Part shown: piece by piece, positions 1 to 10,128 of the stretch | How the letters are laid out: the number at the start of each line of letters is the position of its first letter | Position numbering within the stretch: the stretch's first letter is position 1 | DNA from: Candidatus Albibeggiatoa sp. nov. NOAA | GTDB lineage: Bacteria; Pseudomonadota; Gammaproteobacteria; Beggiatoales; Beggiatoaceae | Direction: 5' to 3' | DNA: 64,000 nt | Assembly: GCA_025800385.1 (NCBI GenBank) | Contig: JAOXRS010000008.1 | Location: forward strand, 1-64,000 | Made by a program: the position numbers and the translations under genes | Notes under the pieces: model-generated | Database searches by the model: none | Told to the model about the DNA's origin: nothing | What the model saw: only the letters and a program-made list of their open reading frames with translations

Positions 1-200
1 CGTCACCTAAATCTAAGTCATCACCCACATCAAGCTCGTCACCTAAGTCTAAGTCATCGCCAGCATCAAGTTCGTCACCTAAGTCTAAGTCATCGCCAGC
101 ATCAAGTTCGTCACCTAAATCTAAGTCATCGCCAACATCAAGCTCATCACCTAAATCTAAATCATCGCCAGCATCAAGTTCGTCACCTAAGTCTAGGCCA
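1..200 (-). repeat. 36-bp tandem repeat coding for acidic 12-residue units in fimV
   Basis: Five consecutive 36-base units start at 1, 37, 73, 109 and 145, with a partial unit from 181. They differ by only a few substitutions. On the minus strand each encodes a unit close to LGDELDAGDDLD. The array runs off the left edge, so its full copy number is unknown. Because the unit is a multiple of three, copy-number change would keep frame. Confidence 0.9.
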
Positions 201-2854
201 CCGTCCATTTCTAATTCATTATCTGCATCTAAACTTTCTAGGCCTGAATCATCGTCATCATCGCCAAGCTCAGCCAATGCATCACTCATATCAAGGCCGC
301 CAGAGCTATCACCATGTAAGCTAGCAGCTAAATCCTCTTCATCATCGCCTGTATCTAAACTATTAATATCTAAAGATTCACCACCAGACAATCCATCCAT
401 ATCAAGATCGTTGTCATCTTTAGTTTCTGAGTCCACTTGAGCCAGTAAGTTTGCAATATCTTCGTCATCGCTACTACTTGAGTCATCATCGCTTAACATT
501 GTCGCCGCAGCAACGCCTGCCCCAACACCTAGTGCAGCAGCCCCAGCAGCAAGAGCCGCCGTATTTCCACCACTACTCTCTTTATCATCAGCCAGCAATT
601 CACGGCCGGTATTCATGTCATTCCATAGACTGATCGCTTTATCCCAATGAGGCCCTTGAGCATTAACTTGTGTTTTTAAGGCTTTAGCATGAGTTTCAAA
701 CTCTTGTGGCTTATTGGCTAATGCTAATACTTCTAGCATTTTCACACGGTATTCAGTTTGATCTGGATGCTTCTCAATTTCATAATTAAGCAGCTCAATC
801 GCTTGGTCATAATTTTCATATGCCAAGTAAACGTCTACTTCTTCCAGTACTTCTGAGTCCAAGTCATCACTGTCTTGATTTTCCTGCTTAATCTTATTCA
901 TTAAGTCGTCTAAATCATCTTCTTCATCAGTACGACTGTCTTTTGAGTCAGCATCTAAATCAAAATCACTGTCACTCAACTCTGCTTTCTCTTCAGCCTC
1001 TAAGCGTTCAAGTTCAGCTTGAATTTCCTCTTCTTCTTGAGCCTGTTTTGCTTTGCGGCGTTTGCCCAATAAAATCATAAGTAAGATGATAAGAAGCAAT
1101 AAGCCACCTAGACCACCACCCACAGTCATCCAACCACCGGGAACAGGCTCAACAAGCTCATTAGCTGTACCAAGTGTACCACCTGTCATATTATCAATGA
1201 TTTCCCAAGTGGTTAGAGGTTTTATATCTTCAATAGTAGGCTCTTCTGGCTCACTTAGTTCTGTTTCTCCATCTAATAATGGTGGCTCTTCTACAGTAGT
1301 ATCAGTACCTTTATTTGTATCATTCTCTGGTGTTAATTTCTCAGTCTCACCGCTAGTTATATTGCTACCTGTTCCGTCTATTCCATTTTCTACAATGACA
1401 GTCTCATCTGTAGTTGACTCACCATTAGGGTCTTCACCAATGACTTCAATATCATCAGTATTCACTTGTTCATTACTATCTGTACCTGTCTCATTCGGCG
1501 TGCCTGCATTATCGCCTGTTGCACTCATTGTACTTACTGTCGAAGGCTTGCTATCCATAAAACCTTCTGTATTTTCATCAGTTTTTGCAATTTGGATTGG
1601 TGCAATTGTATTTACATCAGGACTTTCCTTCGTACCTACTTCTTGTTTTGCTTGTTCCTTCAACTCTTCAATTGGCTTAATTGCTTCAGCCTCTTCTGCC
1701 ATGACACCAGTATCTTTTAACTGTCTTTGTAATTTAGCTAGTTCACCACTTTGCAATTTAATTAAATAGTTTAACTCATCCAGTTGTGCTTTCATGGTTT
1801 TGACTAAATCACTGGTTTCATCTAAACGCGACTTTAAGTTTTTGTTTTCTTCACGAATGCTTAAGTTTTCTTCATTTAAATTTTCTAACTGTGTACGTAA
1901 TGCACGTAGTTCACTCGAAGTTGCACGGGTTTGAGGGCTGCGCACATTACCAGCTCGGTCAGGATTATCCTGCGGCTTTGATACGGAAGCTATACGCACA
2001 CGAGGCTGTGCAGGTGCAGCCAAGGTATTTAAACGATTTCCATTATAAGCAGCACTTTCTTGCGTAGCAGCTGCAACACGATTAGGTTGAGAAGGAGGCG
2101 TATATTGAGCAATCGCTGTATTTTGAGCACTTGTTGTATTTGATGGTGCTGGAATGCGTAAGACTGCACCAGAGCGAATAAGATGCATATTATTACGAAT
2201 AAACGCATGAGGGTTATTGCGATATAAGTTTTTCATGTGTTGATTAAAAGAAATACTTTTATCCACATGAGTTTTACGTGCAATTTTTGATAATGTATCG
2301 CCACGAGAAATTGTATAAGTGGTCGGCTCACTACTCGCACGTGTGTTTAATGGCTGATATTTTTGGGTATTACTAACGGGCTGGCGTTGGCTTAATGCAT
2401 TTACATTTTGTGTAGTCGCATATTTTATTACTTCAGCAACTTTTTTCTCATGCAATGGTGGATCAAGCAGTGCCGTATATTCACGGCGAATACGTCCACT
2501 TGGCCAATTTACTTCAACTAAGAAATTTAAAAATGGCTCTTTCAATGGCTGGCGCGTGGTAATACTTAAAATTGCCTGAGAACCGCGATCATTCAAAGGC
2601 TGTATCTTAAATTCTAATGCATTCAGTACAATAGGAAACTCTAAACCCGCACGGCGAAATGCCTCAACAGGGGCTAGTGATACTTTTAAGTTATTGATGT
2701 CACCTCTGGGAATGGAAAGAATTTTGACTTTTGCATTTAAAGGTTCATTTAATTTTGAAACAACATCAATATTACTTAGTCCCAGTGCAGCAACCTCTAA
2801 CCCACATAACGCAGTTATCAAGGCTACCCAAGCCACTATCAATTTGCGTATCAT
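1..2854 (-). CDS. fimV: FimV-like peptidoglycan-binding polar protein, C-terminal part cut off by window edge
   Basis: The reading frame is open from an ATG at 2854 to the window edge, about 950 codons with no stop. The start has a strong AAGGAG ribosome site. The N-terminus has a signal-like hydrophobic stretch followed by the FimV N-terminal domain (beginning LGLSNIDVVSKLNEPL). A LysM domain lies at about residues 176-231 (begins TYTISRGDTLSKIA), then a coiled coil, a Thr/Pro-rich low-complexity stretch, one membrane helix at about residues 575-600 followed by a basic KRRK stop, and a very acidic cytoplasmic part. A TPR-like piece (YENYDQAIELLNYEIEKHP) follows the helix. FimV/HubP proteins organise the cell pole and type IV pilus assembly. 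The C-terminal FimV domain should lie outside the window. The family assignment is firm; the exact role here is inferred. Confidence 0.9.
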   Translation of the reverse strand, partial: MIRKLIVAWVALITALCGLEVAALGLSNIDVVSKLNEPLNAKVKILSIPRGDINNLKVSLAPVEAFRRAGLEFPIVLNALEFKIQPLNDRGSQAILSITTRQPLKEPFLNFLVEVNWPSGRIRREYTALLDPPLHEKKVAEVIKYATTQNVNALSQRQPVSNTQKYQPLNTRASSEPTTYTISRGDTLSKIARKTHVDKSISFNQHMKNLYRNNPHAFIRNNMHLIRSGAVLRIPAPSNTTSAQNTAIAQYTPPSQPNRVAAATQESAAYNGNRLNTLAAPAQPRVRIASVSKPQDNPDRAGNVRSPQTRATSSELRALRTQLENLNEENLSIREENKNLKSRLDETSDLVKTMKAQLDELNYLIKLQSGELAKLQRQLKDTGVMAEEAEAIKPIEELKEQAKQEVGTKESPDVNTIAPIQIAKTDENTEGFMDSKPSTVSTMSATGDNAGTPNETGTDSNEQVNTDDIEVIGEDPNGESTTDETVIVENGIDGTGSNITSGETEKLTPENDTNKGTDTTVEEPPLLDGETELSEPEEPTIEDIKPLTTWEIIDNMTGGTLGTANELVEPVPGGWMTVGGGLGGLLLLIILLMILLGKRRKAKQAQEEEEIQAELERLEAEEKAELSDSDFDLDADSKDSRTDEEDDLDDLMNKIKQENQDSDDLDSEVLEEVDVYLAYENYDQAIELLNYEIEKHPDQTEYRVKMLEVLALANKPQEFETHAKALKTQVNAQGPHWDKAISLWNDMNTGRELLADDKESSGGNTAALAAGAAALGVGAGVAAATMLSDDDSSSSDDEDIANLLAQVDSETKDDNDLDMDGLSGGESLDINSLDTGDDEEDLAASLHGDSSGGLDMSDALAELGDDDDDSGLESLDADNELEMDGGLDLGDELDAGDDLDLGDELDVGDDLDLGDELDAGDDLDLGDELDAGDDLDLGDELDVGDDLDLGD

Positions 2855-3359
2855 TACGGTCTCCTTTAGTTAACCTATACCGTTTTCCCGTAATGGGAGG
2901 TAAACCATACAGCTCGTTGAGATATTAGCGAACATCCACTATACCGACCTTTTGAGTCATGCAAAAATCATGTAGTCAGTTAACGTGTTTTATGGTGGCG
3001 AGATGTCCCCAAAAAATGAAAACCACTTTCAACATACTCTCACATTTCGTAAAAGCGGTGTCTGCTCACTATCTGAAAACCAGAATTAAAATGTATTGTC
3101 GTGCGCAGTATAGGTTTTCAACCACGAAAGCAATTTAGCTTTATACCCATTTGACTGTTTTTTGACGTATGTGATTCGCTCCTATCAATGACACATACAT
3201 TTAAGCAATCGATAAATGGTTACAAGCCGTTTGAGACAAACAGGTAATAACCCTTAGGCCACTACCTATTTTGCCTTAGATTAGAAAATTATACGATAAT
3301 ACACAAGCTTTTGCTGCATTTTTAAGAAAATACTTTAACAAACTTATGATAACTATCTG
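2855..3359. other. Intergenic region between fimV and asd, no gene seen
   Basis: About 505 AT-rich bases hold no convincing reading frame on either strand and no RNA gene that I recognise. It must hold the fimV promoter, since fimV is read leftwards from 2854, and the 3' end of the asd transcript. I could not pick a clear promoter or a stem plus U-tract terminator by eye. Confidence 0.5.
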
Positions 3360-4382
3360 TTATAAATATTCTTTTATTAAAATTTCAGCGATTTGTACAC
3401 TGTTCAATGCCGCGCCTTTGCGGATATTGTCAGATACAACCCACATATTTAAGCCACGTGGATGTGAAATATCTTCACGAATTCGACTAACATAAACAGG
3501 GTCTTGGGTTGCTGATTCAGTTACAGCTGTTGCATAGCCACCATCTTCACGTTGGTCAAGCACTTCAATACCTGCTGCTTTACCCAGTAGTTCGCGCGCT
3601 TGTTCTACGCTGATTTTTTCACGGGTTTCAATATGTACCGCTTCAGAATGGCCATAGAAAACAGGAATACGTACAGCAGTTGGATTAACTAAAATGCTGT
3701 CATCTTCCATGATTTTCTTGGTTTCCCAAACCATCTTCATCTCTTCTTTTGTATAGCCATTGTCCATGAAAACATCAATATGGGGCAACGCATTAAAGGC
3801 GATTTGTTTAGGATAAACGTTAGCTTCAATCGGTTTTGCATTGAGTAAATTAGCTGTTTGGGTTGCTAATTCTTCAATCGCATCTTTACCTGTACCTGAT
3901 ACGGCTTGATAAGTGGCCACGTTAATCCGTTCAATACCCACTGCATCATGAATTGGTTTTAAAGCTACCAACATTTGAATTGTTGAGCAATTTGGATTCG
4001 CAATAATGTTACGGACTGTATAATCAGCAATGCGATGTGGATTCACTTCTGGCACAACTAAAGGAATATCTTCATCACGGCGGAAATGTGACGTATTATC
4101 AATCACAATACAACCCGCTTCAGCAGCACGTGGAGCATGAACTTCAGAGATAGAACCACCTGCTGAAAATAAACCGATTTGCACTTTAGAAAAGTCAAAG
4201 GTCGCTAAATCTTCAATCGTATAGGTCTTGCCCTTAAACGTGATCTTTTTACCTGCGGAACGGCTGCTTGCCAATGGGTAAAGATTATTAACTGGAAAAT
4301 CGCGCTGTTCCAAAATCGACAGCATAGTTTCACCAACTGCACCAGTCGCGCCTACAACTGCAACATCAAATGAACGACTCAT
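3360..4382 (-). CDS. asd: Aspartate-semialdehyde dehydrogenase
   Basis: This cytoplasmic enzyme reduces aspartyl-4-phosphate to aspartate-4-semialdehyde with NADPH, the branch point to lysine, diaminopimelate, threonine and methionine. The 340-residue length is normal. A Rossmann glycine motif (VVGATGAVGETML) lies at the N-terminus, and the catalytic cysteine sits in NPNCSTIQM at about residue 132. A conserved PVFYGHSEAVHIETRE segment lies near residue 245. The ATG at 4382 has a GGAGAA ribosome site 11 bases upstream. It stands alone between two long gaps. The lysine it helps supply is also the expected NRPS substrate of the siderophore locus further along. Confidence 0.97.
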   Translation of the reverse strand: MSRSFDVAVVGATGAVGETMLSILEQRDFPVNNLYPLASSRSAGKKITFKGKTYTIEDLATFDFSKVQIGLFSAGGSISEVHAPRAAEAGCIVIDNTSHFRRDEDIPLVVPEVNPHRIADYTVRNIIANPNCSTIQMLVALKPIHDAVGIERINVATYQAVSGTGKDAIEELATQTANLLNAKPIEANVYPKQIAFNALPHIDVFMDNGYTKEEMKMVWETKKIMEDDSILVNPTAVRIPVFYGHSEAVHIETREKISVEQARELLGKAAGIEVLDQREDGGYATAVTESATQDPVYVSRIREDISHPRGLNMWVVSDNIRKGAALNSVQIAEILIKEYL

Positions 4383-4636
4383 GTTTTTATTTATTCTCCA
4401 TACGAATAAGGGTATATAAAAAGGACAAACCTATAAAACCTAGATAAATCCTGTCATTAAAATCATATCATATCCACTTATAACATGCTTTATCTTGTTT
4501 GTATTTTTTATGGAGACATTTGCGCAAAATCGGCGATTCAGCGTCAAAGTTAAATAAGTGATGGGCAGAAAAAGTAGGAAGGAATAGGAAACCTCCAGCA
4601 ACATAATGCTTAAAGGCTTCCTAACAAATTTATAGA

Positions 4637-7123
4637 TTATTGACGATAGTAAGAACTGCGTAATTCACTAAATTGGGCAATCTCATTTAGTGTGATGGAA
4701 TAAACATGTTGGAACTGAGCCTTTGTTAGCATATCACCAAAACTATCACCATAACCTGCAAAGATTTGTATTGGTGAAATCACCACAGAATCAGGCGAGA
4801 CATAATCTAAATAAGTCACATTTGCTGCAGCAGGACGACTGAGTTGTGCCAAAATACTAGCTGGCGTTGTTGGAATAGAACCATCAAAGTTAACATTTTC
4901 AATCAATCCTGATGTTGTACCATCTGCATTGCTTAATGTGCCTTTATATACCGTCATACTTTGTAACAAAAATTTCAATGAGGCATTATCAAAGATATTA
5001 AAAATATCCGTTGTTAAGAGCACTTGCTCACGTGCTGAAGCAATATCTTCCAACGCTTCACCTTGCCATGGGTTCCAACCATTGCCATTATAAATAATCC
5101 AATAAGGGCTTAAATTTTCATCTGAACTGGCACAATTTTGCGGAGACTCATAAGGCTGGCCTGATGCGTCTTTCATGTCACAAGTTTTAGGAAACACTTG
5201 AGCAACAAAATAAACATTGGTCGGTTGCTGCTTCGCTGCTTCTGGTGGAGATAAGTAAATTTGTAAAGAGAATTGATTGGTATCATCGTTAATACTAAAC
5301 GTACTAGTACTAAAACGCTGTGTACCTTCGCACTGTTGTCCATCTACTTTTTGCTGTGACCAGCTTGGAATATTAGTATCAAAATAATCAATTATATCTA
5401 AACGTTGTGTATACAAATAGTTGTTTGCAATATGTACATCTGTTGCATTATTTAGCTCTGTTGGTACAACGAGATTACCAATTTCACCACATAAATTATT
5501 ATTTTCTAAATTAACCACTAAATTTTCATTGAATACGTTACCAATTGCATTGGGGTTAGCAGTATCTATATTTTGCAAAAAGTCAGCGCGGGTGCTAGAA
5601 AACTGATTATTACTAAAATCTAAACTGACTGAGCCTGTTAATTTTTCACAAGGATTTGCGATTGCTTCTGAATTTGTAGAAATAATCGGCGGCACTGCAC
5701 CTGACAATTGGTTAAAGCTCAAATTTAAAGAATGACCTCTTGCAATATTAAAAGGTAAATCATTCATTGTGCCTGATAGCTGGTTATTGGATAAATCAAT
5801 CGTTTGTAAAGTTTGTTTTAACACACCATGACCAAATTGCCCTGCAAACACATTAATATCGGTGGCAAACTGGTTATGAGATGCATCAAGTGAGCATAAT
5901 TTAGGGGTGATTTGCGGTAAGAAAGGCAATTGGGTTAAGCTATTTTGTTCTAAATTTAAATGAGTCAAAAGCGGCAAACTCATATTAGGGTGTACGCTTG
6001 CCAAACCATTTTGGCTTACATCTAAATCTAATAAGCGCGGCGTTACTTCATTCAAAGCTAATATATTAACGCCATCCGTAATTTGGTTACCACTTAAATT
6101 GAGAGTGGTTAACGCTTTAAGGCCATTAGAACCTGCAATACCTGTGAATTGGTTATTTTGCAATGACAAAGCATCCAGATTATCAAGATATAAACCTGTT
6201 ACCAGCTCTGTTAACTGATTATTGCTTAAATCTAAGTTTGTGATCTTAGGTGACTGTTCTGATAGTGCAGCAGTATTAATAAAGCTCAGTTGATTGTCCG
6301 CTACATTTAAAGTTTTTAAAGCAGGTAAAATATTTTGGTTAAATTGCGTTAGTTGATTGCCACTTAAATCAAGGCTGTTTAATACTGATAAGTTTAAGCC
6401 TTCCACAGTGCCCGCAATTTGGTTATTCGCCAATGATAAAGTTGTTAAGTTGTACCAAGTGTTTAAATTAATTACCGTACCTGTTAAAGCATTATCATCT
6501 AAAACCAAAGTCCGTAACGATAATGGCAAATTCAAATTTGATAAATCACCTGATAAATTTGCTCCACTCAAGGTTAAATCTTGTAACTGAGAGCTGAGAA
6601 AAGCGGGCATTGTGCCAGCGGAGAAAGTTGACTGGGTGATTTCAACCTTTTTTAAACTAGGCAATTGAGTCAAACTTGGATGAAGGCCAGAGCCAAAAGC
6701 ACTATCGGTCACTTTCAGTGTTTCTAAAGCGGTTAATTGCGATACGTCAGGGAATGCACTGATGGCATTGACTCCACGTAATTCCAAATAGGTTAAATTG
6801 GTCAGGTTATTAAAACCGATAGGTAACGGATCAGTTGCTGCTCTTACATTACCGCCAGAACCAAATGAAAGCTCATATTTAAAGCCAGAAATATGGCCAT
6901 TGCTACAAATAATCCCCGGTAATAAACAAATACGTTCAGCAATATCAAACGCATCAATTGAACCAGAATAGGCCGTTGCTTTTGCAAGAGCTTTGACTTC
7001 TTCACATTCCGCTTTCGGCACATCGGTAGCCAGCTCGCAACTCACTGCTGGTACAGTATGGGCGAGCACAAACAACCCCAGACCCCACTGCAACAGCGGA
7101 GAGGCAGAAATTGATTTAAACAT
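4637..7123 (-). CDS. Exported leucine-rich-repeat protein
   Basis: This 828-residue protein has an N-terminal signal sequence (ends near HTVPAVSC). A Cys-containing cap region follows, then about 17-20 leucine-rich repeats of the form L.tLdLs.NqLtg between roughly residues 95 and 560. The repeats have the LxxLxLSxNxL spacing usual for plant-like and bacterial secreted LRR proteins. The last 230 residues are not LRR; they contain several cysteines and resemble no domain I can name. The start has GGAG a few bases upstream. A Cys right after AVS could be a lipobox, but it is a poor match, so simple export is more likely. LRR solenoids bind proteins or glycans; the partner here is unknown. Confidence 0.85.
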   Translation of the reverse strand: MFKSISASPLLQWGLGLFVLAHTVPAVSCELATDVPKAECEEVKALAKATAYSGSIDAFDIAERICLLPGIICSNGHISGFKYELSFGSGGNVRAATDPLPIGFNNLTNLTYLELRGVNAISAFPDVSQLTALETLKVTDSAFGSGLHPSLTQLPSLKKVEITQSTFSAGTMPAFLSSQLQDLTLSGANLSGDLSNLNLPLSLRTLVLDDNALTGTVINLNTWYNLTTLSLANNQIAGTVEGLNLSVLNSLDLSGNQLTQFNQNILPALKTLNVADNQLSFINTAALSEQSPKITNLDLSNNQLTELVTGLYLDNLDALSLQNNQFTGIAGSNGLKALTTLNLSGNQITDGVNILALNEVTPRLLDLDVSQNGLASVHPNMSLPLLTHLNLEQNSLTQLPFLPQITPKLCSLDASHNQFATDINVFAGQFGHGVLKQTLQTIDLSNNQLSGTMNDLPFNIARGHSLNLSFNQLSGAVPPIISTNSEAIANPCEKLTGSVSLDFSNNQFSSTRADFLQNIDTANPNAIGNVFNENLVVNLENNNLCGEIGNLVVPTELNNATDVHIANNYLYTQRLDIIDYFDTNIPSWSQQKVDGQQCEGTQRFSTSTFSINDDTNQFSLQIYLSPPEAAKQQPTNVYFVAQVFPKTCDMKDASGQPYESPQNCASSDENLSPYWIIYNGNGWNPWQGEALEDIASAREQVLLTTDIFNIFDNASLKFLLQSMTVYKGTLSNADGTTSGLIENVNFDGSIPTTPASILAQLSRPAAANVTYLDYVSPDSVVISPIQIFAGYGDSFGDMLTKAQFQHVYSITLNEIAQFSELRSSYYRQ

Positions 7124-7442
7124 GTTAACTCCAAGATTAAATTTAAGGTTACATTAATCTTAGTCGGAAACATTACGAATGCAAGGTGATTTAGGGTAAT
7201 TTGTTTATAGAAAAATACTAACCAAAAAATCAAATATGCTAAAAGTCAATAATTTAACTGACTAGGTGGGTATGATTAAAAATACCAATAGTTTGTATAA
7301 ATAAAAATTTGCATACTTTACGCATTTTTCAAAAAGTGATGCAAACTAATACTTGATTTTTATTTGGAATATGTGACTATAGCGGCGGCATTTTACATAG
7401 TATTGAGGCGCAGTAGCGTCTTTAAGAGGTTAAACATTATTT
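7124..7442. other. Divergent promoter region between the LRR gene and rlmD
   Basis: About 320 AT-rich bases separate two genes that are read away from each other, so it should hold both promoters. An AAGAGG ribosome site precedes the rlmD ATG. No gene or repeat is seen, and no promoter here is clear enough to place. Confidence 0.5.
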
Positions 7443-8777
7443 ATGGCGCGTTATCGTAGAAAAAAATTACCTAAAGACCCTGTCGAAACCCAAGTACAAC
7501 GCTTGTCACATGATGGGAGAGGGATTGCGCAAATTGAAGGAAAAACCATATTTATATCGGGCGCGTTACCCAATGAAACGGTTTTATTTCGCTATACCAA
7601 TAAACAAAAGAATTTTGATGAAGGGGTCACTTTAGAAGTTTTACAACCCGCATCCAATCGAGTTGAACCACCTTGTGAGCACTTTGGTGTCTGTGGTGGC
7701 TGTAGTTTGCAACACTTATCTTGTGCCGATCAAATCCAATTAAAGCAAGATATGCTGTTGGAACAATTTGAGCATTTGGGCAACGTGACACCTGAGACAG
7801 TGATGCCTCCATTACAAGCAAACAGTCTTGGCTATCGACGTAAAGCCCGCTTAGGGGTGCGCTACGTGCCGAAAAAACAATCGGTTTTAGTTGGCTTCCG
7901 TGAGCAACAAAGCTCGTTCATTGCAGATTTAAATCAATGTAAAGTATTGCATCCATCCGTGGGTGAAAAAATTACAGCCTTACGTGAAATATTAACCCAA
8001 CTGACTGTCAGAGATAAAATTGCGCAAATTGAAGTCGCCGTTGGTGATGAGCAAACTGCTTTGGTATTTCGTAACTTAGTGCCATTGAGTGCAGAAGATG
8101 AAAATGTATTATGCCATTTTGGTGAAACGCATAACTTGCTGATTTATTTGCAGCCTAAAGGCATTGATTCAGTTTATCCGCTTTATCCGCATGATTTGCC
8201 GCTAGAAAGTTTATCTTATACTTTGCCAAATGAAGGGGTTTCATTCCAATTTGCTGCGCATGACTTTACACAAGTCAATACTGAAATCAATCGCATGATG
8301 GTACAACAAGCGATGGATTGGTTACAGCCTCAAGCAGAAGATGAGGTTTTAGATTTATTCTGTGGTTTAGGTAATTTCACCTTGCCATTAGCCAAACGCG
8401 CAAAACAAGTGATCGGTGTAGAAGGCAGTGAAAGCCTAGTCCAACGCGCCAAAGCCAATGCACAAGCACAAGGTATTTTTAATACTGAATATTATGTCGC
8501 CAATTTAGCTGAAGAGCCGCTCGAACATATTTGGATGCAGCGTGACTATGACAAGGTCTTATTAGACCCACCACGTAGCGGCGCAATGGAAATCATTAAG
8601 GCTTTAGACTTCAAGCAGACACAACGCATTGTTTATGTATCCTGTAACCCATCTACATTGGCGCGTGATGCAGGCATTTTAGTCAATGAAAAAGGCTTTA
8701 AATTAGTGCAAGCGGGTGTAATGGATATGTTCCCACATACGGCACACGTTGAATCTATGGCTCTGTTTGAACGTTAA
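7443..8777 (+). CDS. rlmD: 23S rRNA (uracil-1939-C5) methyltransferase RlmD
   Basis: This enzyme uses S-adenosylmethionine to make m5U1939 in 23S rRNA. The 444-residue protein starts with a basic region and a TRAM domain (about residues 10-70). A 4Fe-4S cysteine cluster follows near residues 78-90 (CEHFGVCGGC plus a later Cys). The class I methyltransferase core has the SAM loop LDLFCGLGNFTLPLA, the DPPRSGA motif, and the catalytic cysteine of VSCNPSTLARD at residue 401. All key residues are present. The 3' end overlaps the tail of the convergent YgfX-like gene by 23 bases. Confidence 0.96.
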   Translation: MARYRRKKLPKDPVETQVQRLSHDGRGIAQIEGKTIFISGALPNETVLFRYTNKQKNFDEGVTLEVLQPASNRVEPPCEHFGVCGGCSLQHLSCADQIQLKQDMLLEQFEHLGNVTPETVMPPLQANSLGYRRKARLGVRYVPKKQSVLVGFREQQSSFIADLNQCKVLHPSVGEKITALREILTQLTVRDKIAQIEVAVGDEQTALVFRNLVPLSAEDENVLCHFGETHNLLIYLQPKGIDSVYPLYPHDLPLESLSYTLPNEGVSFQFAAHDFTQVNTEINRMMVQQAMDWLQPQAEDEVLDLFCGLGNFTLPLAKRAKQVIGVEGSESLVQRAKANAQAQGIFNTEYYVANLAEEPLEHIWMQRDYDKVLLDPPRSGAMEIIKALDFKQTQRIVYVSCNPSTLARDAGILVNEKGFKLVQAGVMDMFPHTAHVESMALFER

Positions 8778-9258
8778 GCTTGTTAAAACGGTGTTTGATT
8801 CTCACTCTTAAACGCCGAAAAGTATTTTTATCCAGCATATCATTCCATAATATTAGACTGACCGATTGGTTTGAGTCTAATATTTTGGCATTGATAATAA
8901 TAAGTAACGGGTGTGCATAACAGCTTGGCAGTAAAATAGCACGTTGCCCATTTTGCAATAATAGATATTCTTTTGGCGGCTCACTTGTTCCCACCTCTTG
9001 CAAGATAGCTAAACAGCTACCTGATAATGGATGCTGAATAAAACACAAATCCCGCCGATATGTCCGCCACGCACTGAATAACACCAGCAACCCAATCCCC
9101 AATATTGGAATAAACCAGTCATGATGAAAATAGCTAACAGCTGTAAGAATGGATAACGCGCCCGCGTGCAAACCTAATATCAGGCTAGCAAAACGCCATG
9201 AGAATCGGGGATAAATAGATAATTCTTGGGCTAAAATACTATCAATGGATTGGCGCAT
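8755..9258 (-). CDS. YgfX/CptA-like small membrane protein
   Basis: The 167-residue protein has two adjacent membrane segments at about residues 24-75. A basic loop and a soluble part follow, ending in LWNDMLDKNTFRRLRVRIKH. This C-terminal pattern (a D..D...FRRLRV motif after a beta-rich stretch) is characteristic of the YgfX (CptA) family, which in E. coli pairs with SdhE/YgfY. No sdhE gene is next to it here. No strong ribosome site precedes the ATG. Family assignment is by pattern only. Confidence 0.6.
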   Translation of the reverse strand: MRQSIDSILAQELSIYPRFSWRFASLILGLHAGALSILTAVSYFHHDWFIPILGIGLLVLFSAWRTYRRDLCFIQHPLSGSCLAILQEVGTSEPPKEYLLLQNGQRAILLPSCYAHPLLIIINAKILDSNQSVSLILWNDMLDKNTFRRLRVRIKHRFNKLNVQTEP

Positions 9259-9406
9259 TGTGCAAAAAAAGATTAAGTTAACAATAACATGGAACTAGCT
9301 CAAATACTTATGATAATACCTAAAAAATCGCTCGCATCCTATTAAAAAGTATGGTTAAATACATTACTACACTACCTTACCTGAATTTAGAACTGAGGGT
9401 TTCTTT

Positions 9407-10117
9407 ATGAAAAGTTACTCCATTATTGCATTGATTATACTCGCAATAGGGCTGAGTGCTTGTAGCCATCGCCCAATACCTGTTGCTACTTCTTATAAGA
9501 CTTCAACCCAGCAAAAAATGCAAGCGGCTCATCACTGGAATGTGCTGGCGGCTCACGTTGCAAAACGCCTAAAAGATACGCTGGATGTTACTTTTCCAGA
9601 CATTAACAGCCAACCACCTGTTCATATTCGTTATACCAAAGATCACGAAGAAACCCCATTTGGTAAAGCGTTTTATCACATGTTACGCACGCGTTTATTG
9701 CAAAAAGGCGTGGTGGTCACAACTGATACCGAATACAAAGACACTTTGCTATTAGACTTTGATATGCAAGTATTACATCACAAAGACCGCCGTTTAACAT
9801 ATCCACCACCGGGAACATTTTCAGCTTTAGCAGGTAGTGTATGGCTCGTTTCTAAAGCAATTGATGATTGGACATATCCAGAAGCCGCTGTTTTACCTTT
9901 TGCTCTTGTTGCTGATGTCGGTTTAGCAATGGACTATTATTTACCAGGTGAAACCAATACAGAAGTGATTATTTCGACTTCGGTTACTATGGGTAATCAA
10001 TACATTTTCGGTGATACGGGGATTTACTATATCAATACGGGTGATGATGACCACTACTTTATGTCAGGTCGCAGATTCCCTGTTGTTAGTTGCCCTCAAA
10101 ATAGCACATGTCCATAG
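9407..10117 (+). CDS. Putative lipoprotein of unknown function
   Basis: The 236-residue protein opens with a lipoprotein signal ending in the lipobox LSAC (Cys at about residue 19), so it should be lipid-anchored. A GAGGG ribosome site precedes the ATG. The mature part is mixed alpha/beta with a stretch resembling stress-related or FlgO-like lipoproteins (PFGKAFYHMLRTRLLQKGV, then LLLDFDMQVLHH). It contains a hydrophobic stretch that may be membrane-associated near residues 145-185. The FlgO-like lipoprotein gene starts 12 bases after this stop, so the two are probably co-transcribed and act together in the envelope. I do not recognise a named family. Confidence 0.75.
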   Translation: MKSYSIIALIILAIGLSACSHRPIPVATSYKTSTQQKMQAAHHWNVLAAHVAKRLKDTLDVTFPDINSQPPVHIRYTKDHEETPFGKAFYHMLRTRLLQKGVVVTTDTEYKDTLLLDFDMQVLHHKDRRLTYPPPGTFSALAGSVWLVSKAIDDWTYPEAAVLPFALVADVGLAMDYYLPGETNTEVIISTSVTMGNQYIFGDTGIYYINTGDDDHYFMSGRRFPVVSCPQNSTCP

Positions 10118-10128
10118 GTAGTTTAATC

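Noticed and set aside
1-200. 36-bp tandem repeats as a CRISPR array
   Set aside because: There are no unique spacers; the units are adjacent and in frame inside a coding region.
1053-1769. 238-codon frame on the plus strand inside fimV
   Set aside because: It is the antisense of the low-complexity part of fimV; its Ser/Val-rich translation is what the reverse of acidic and Thr-rich codons gives.
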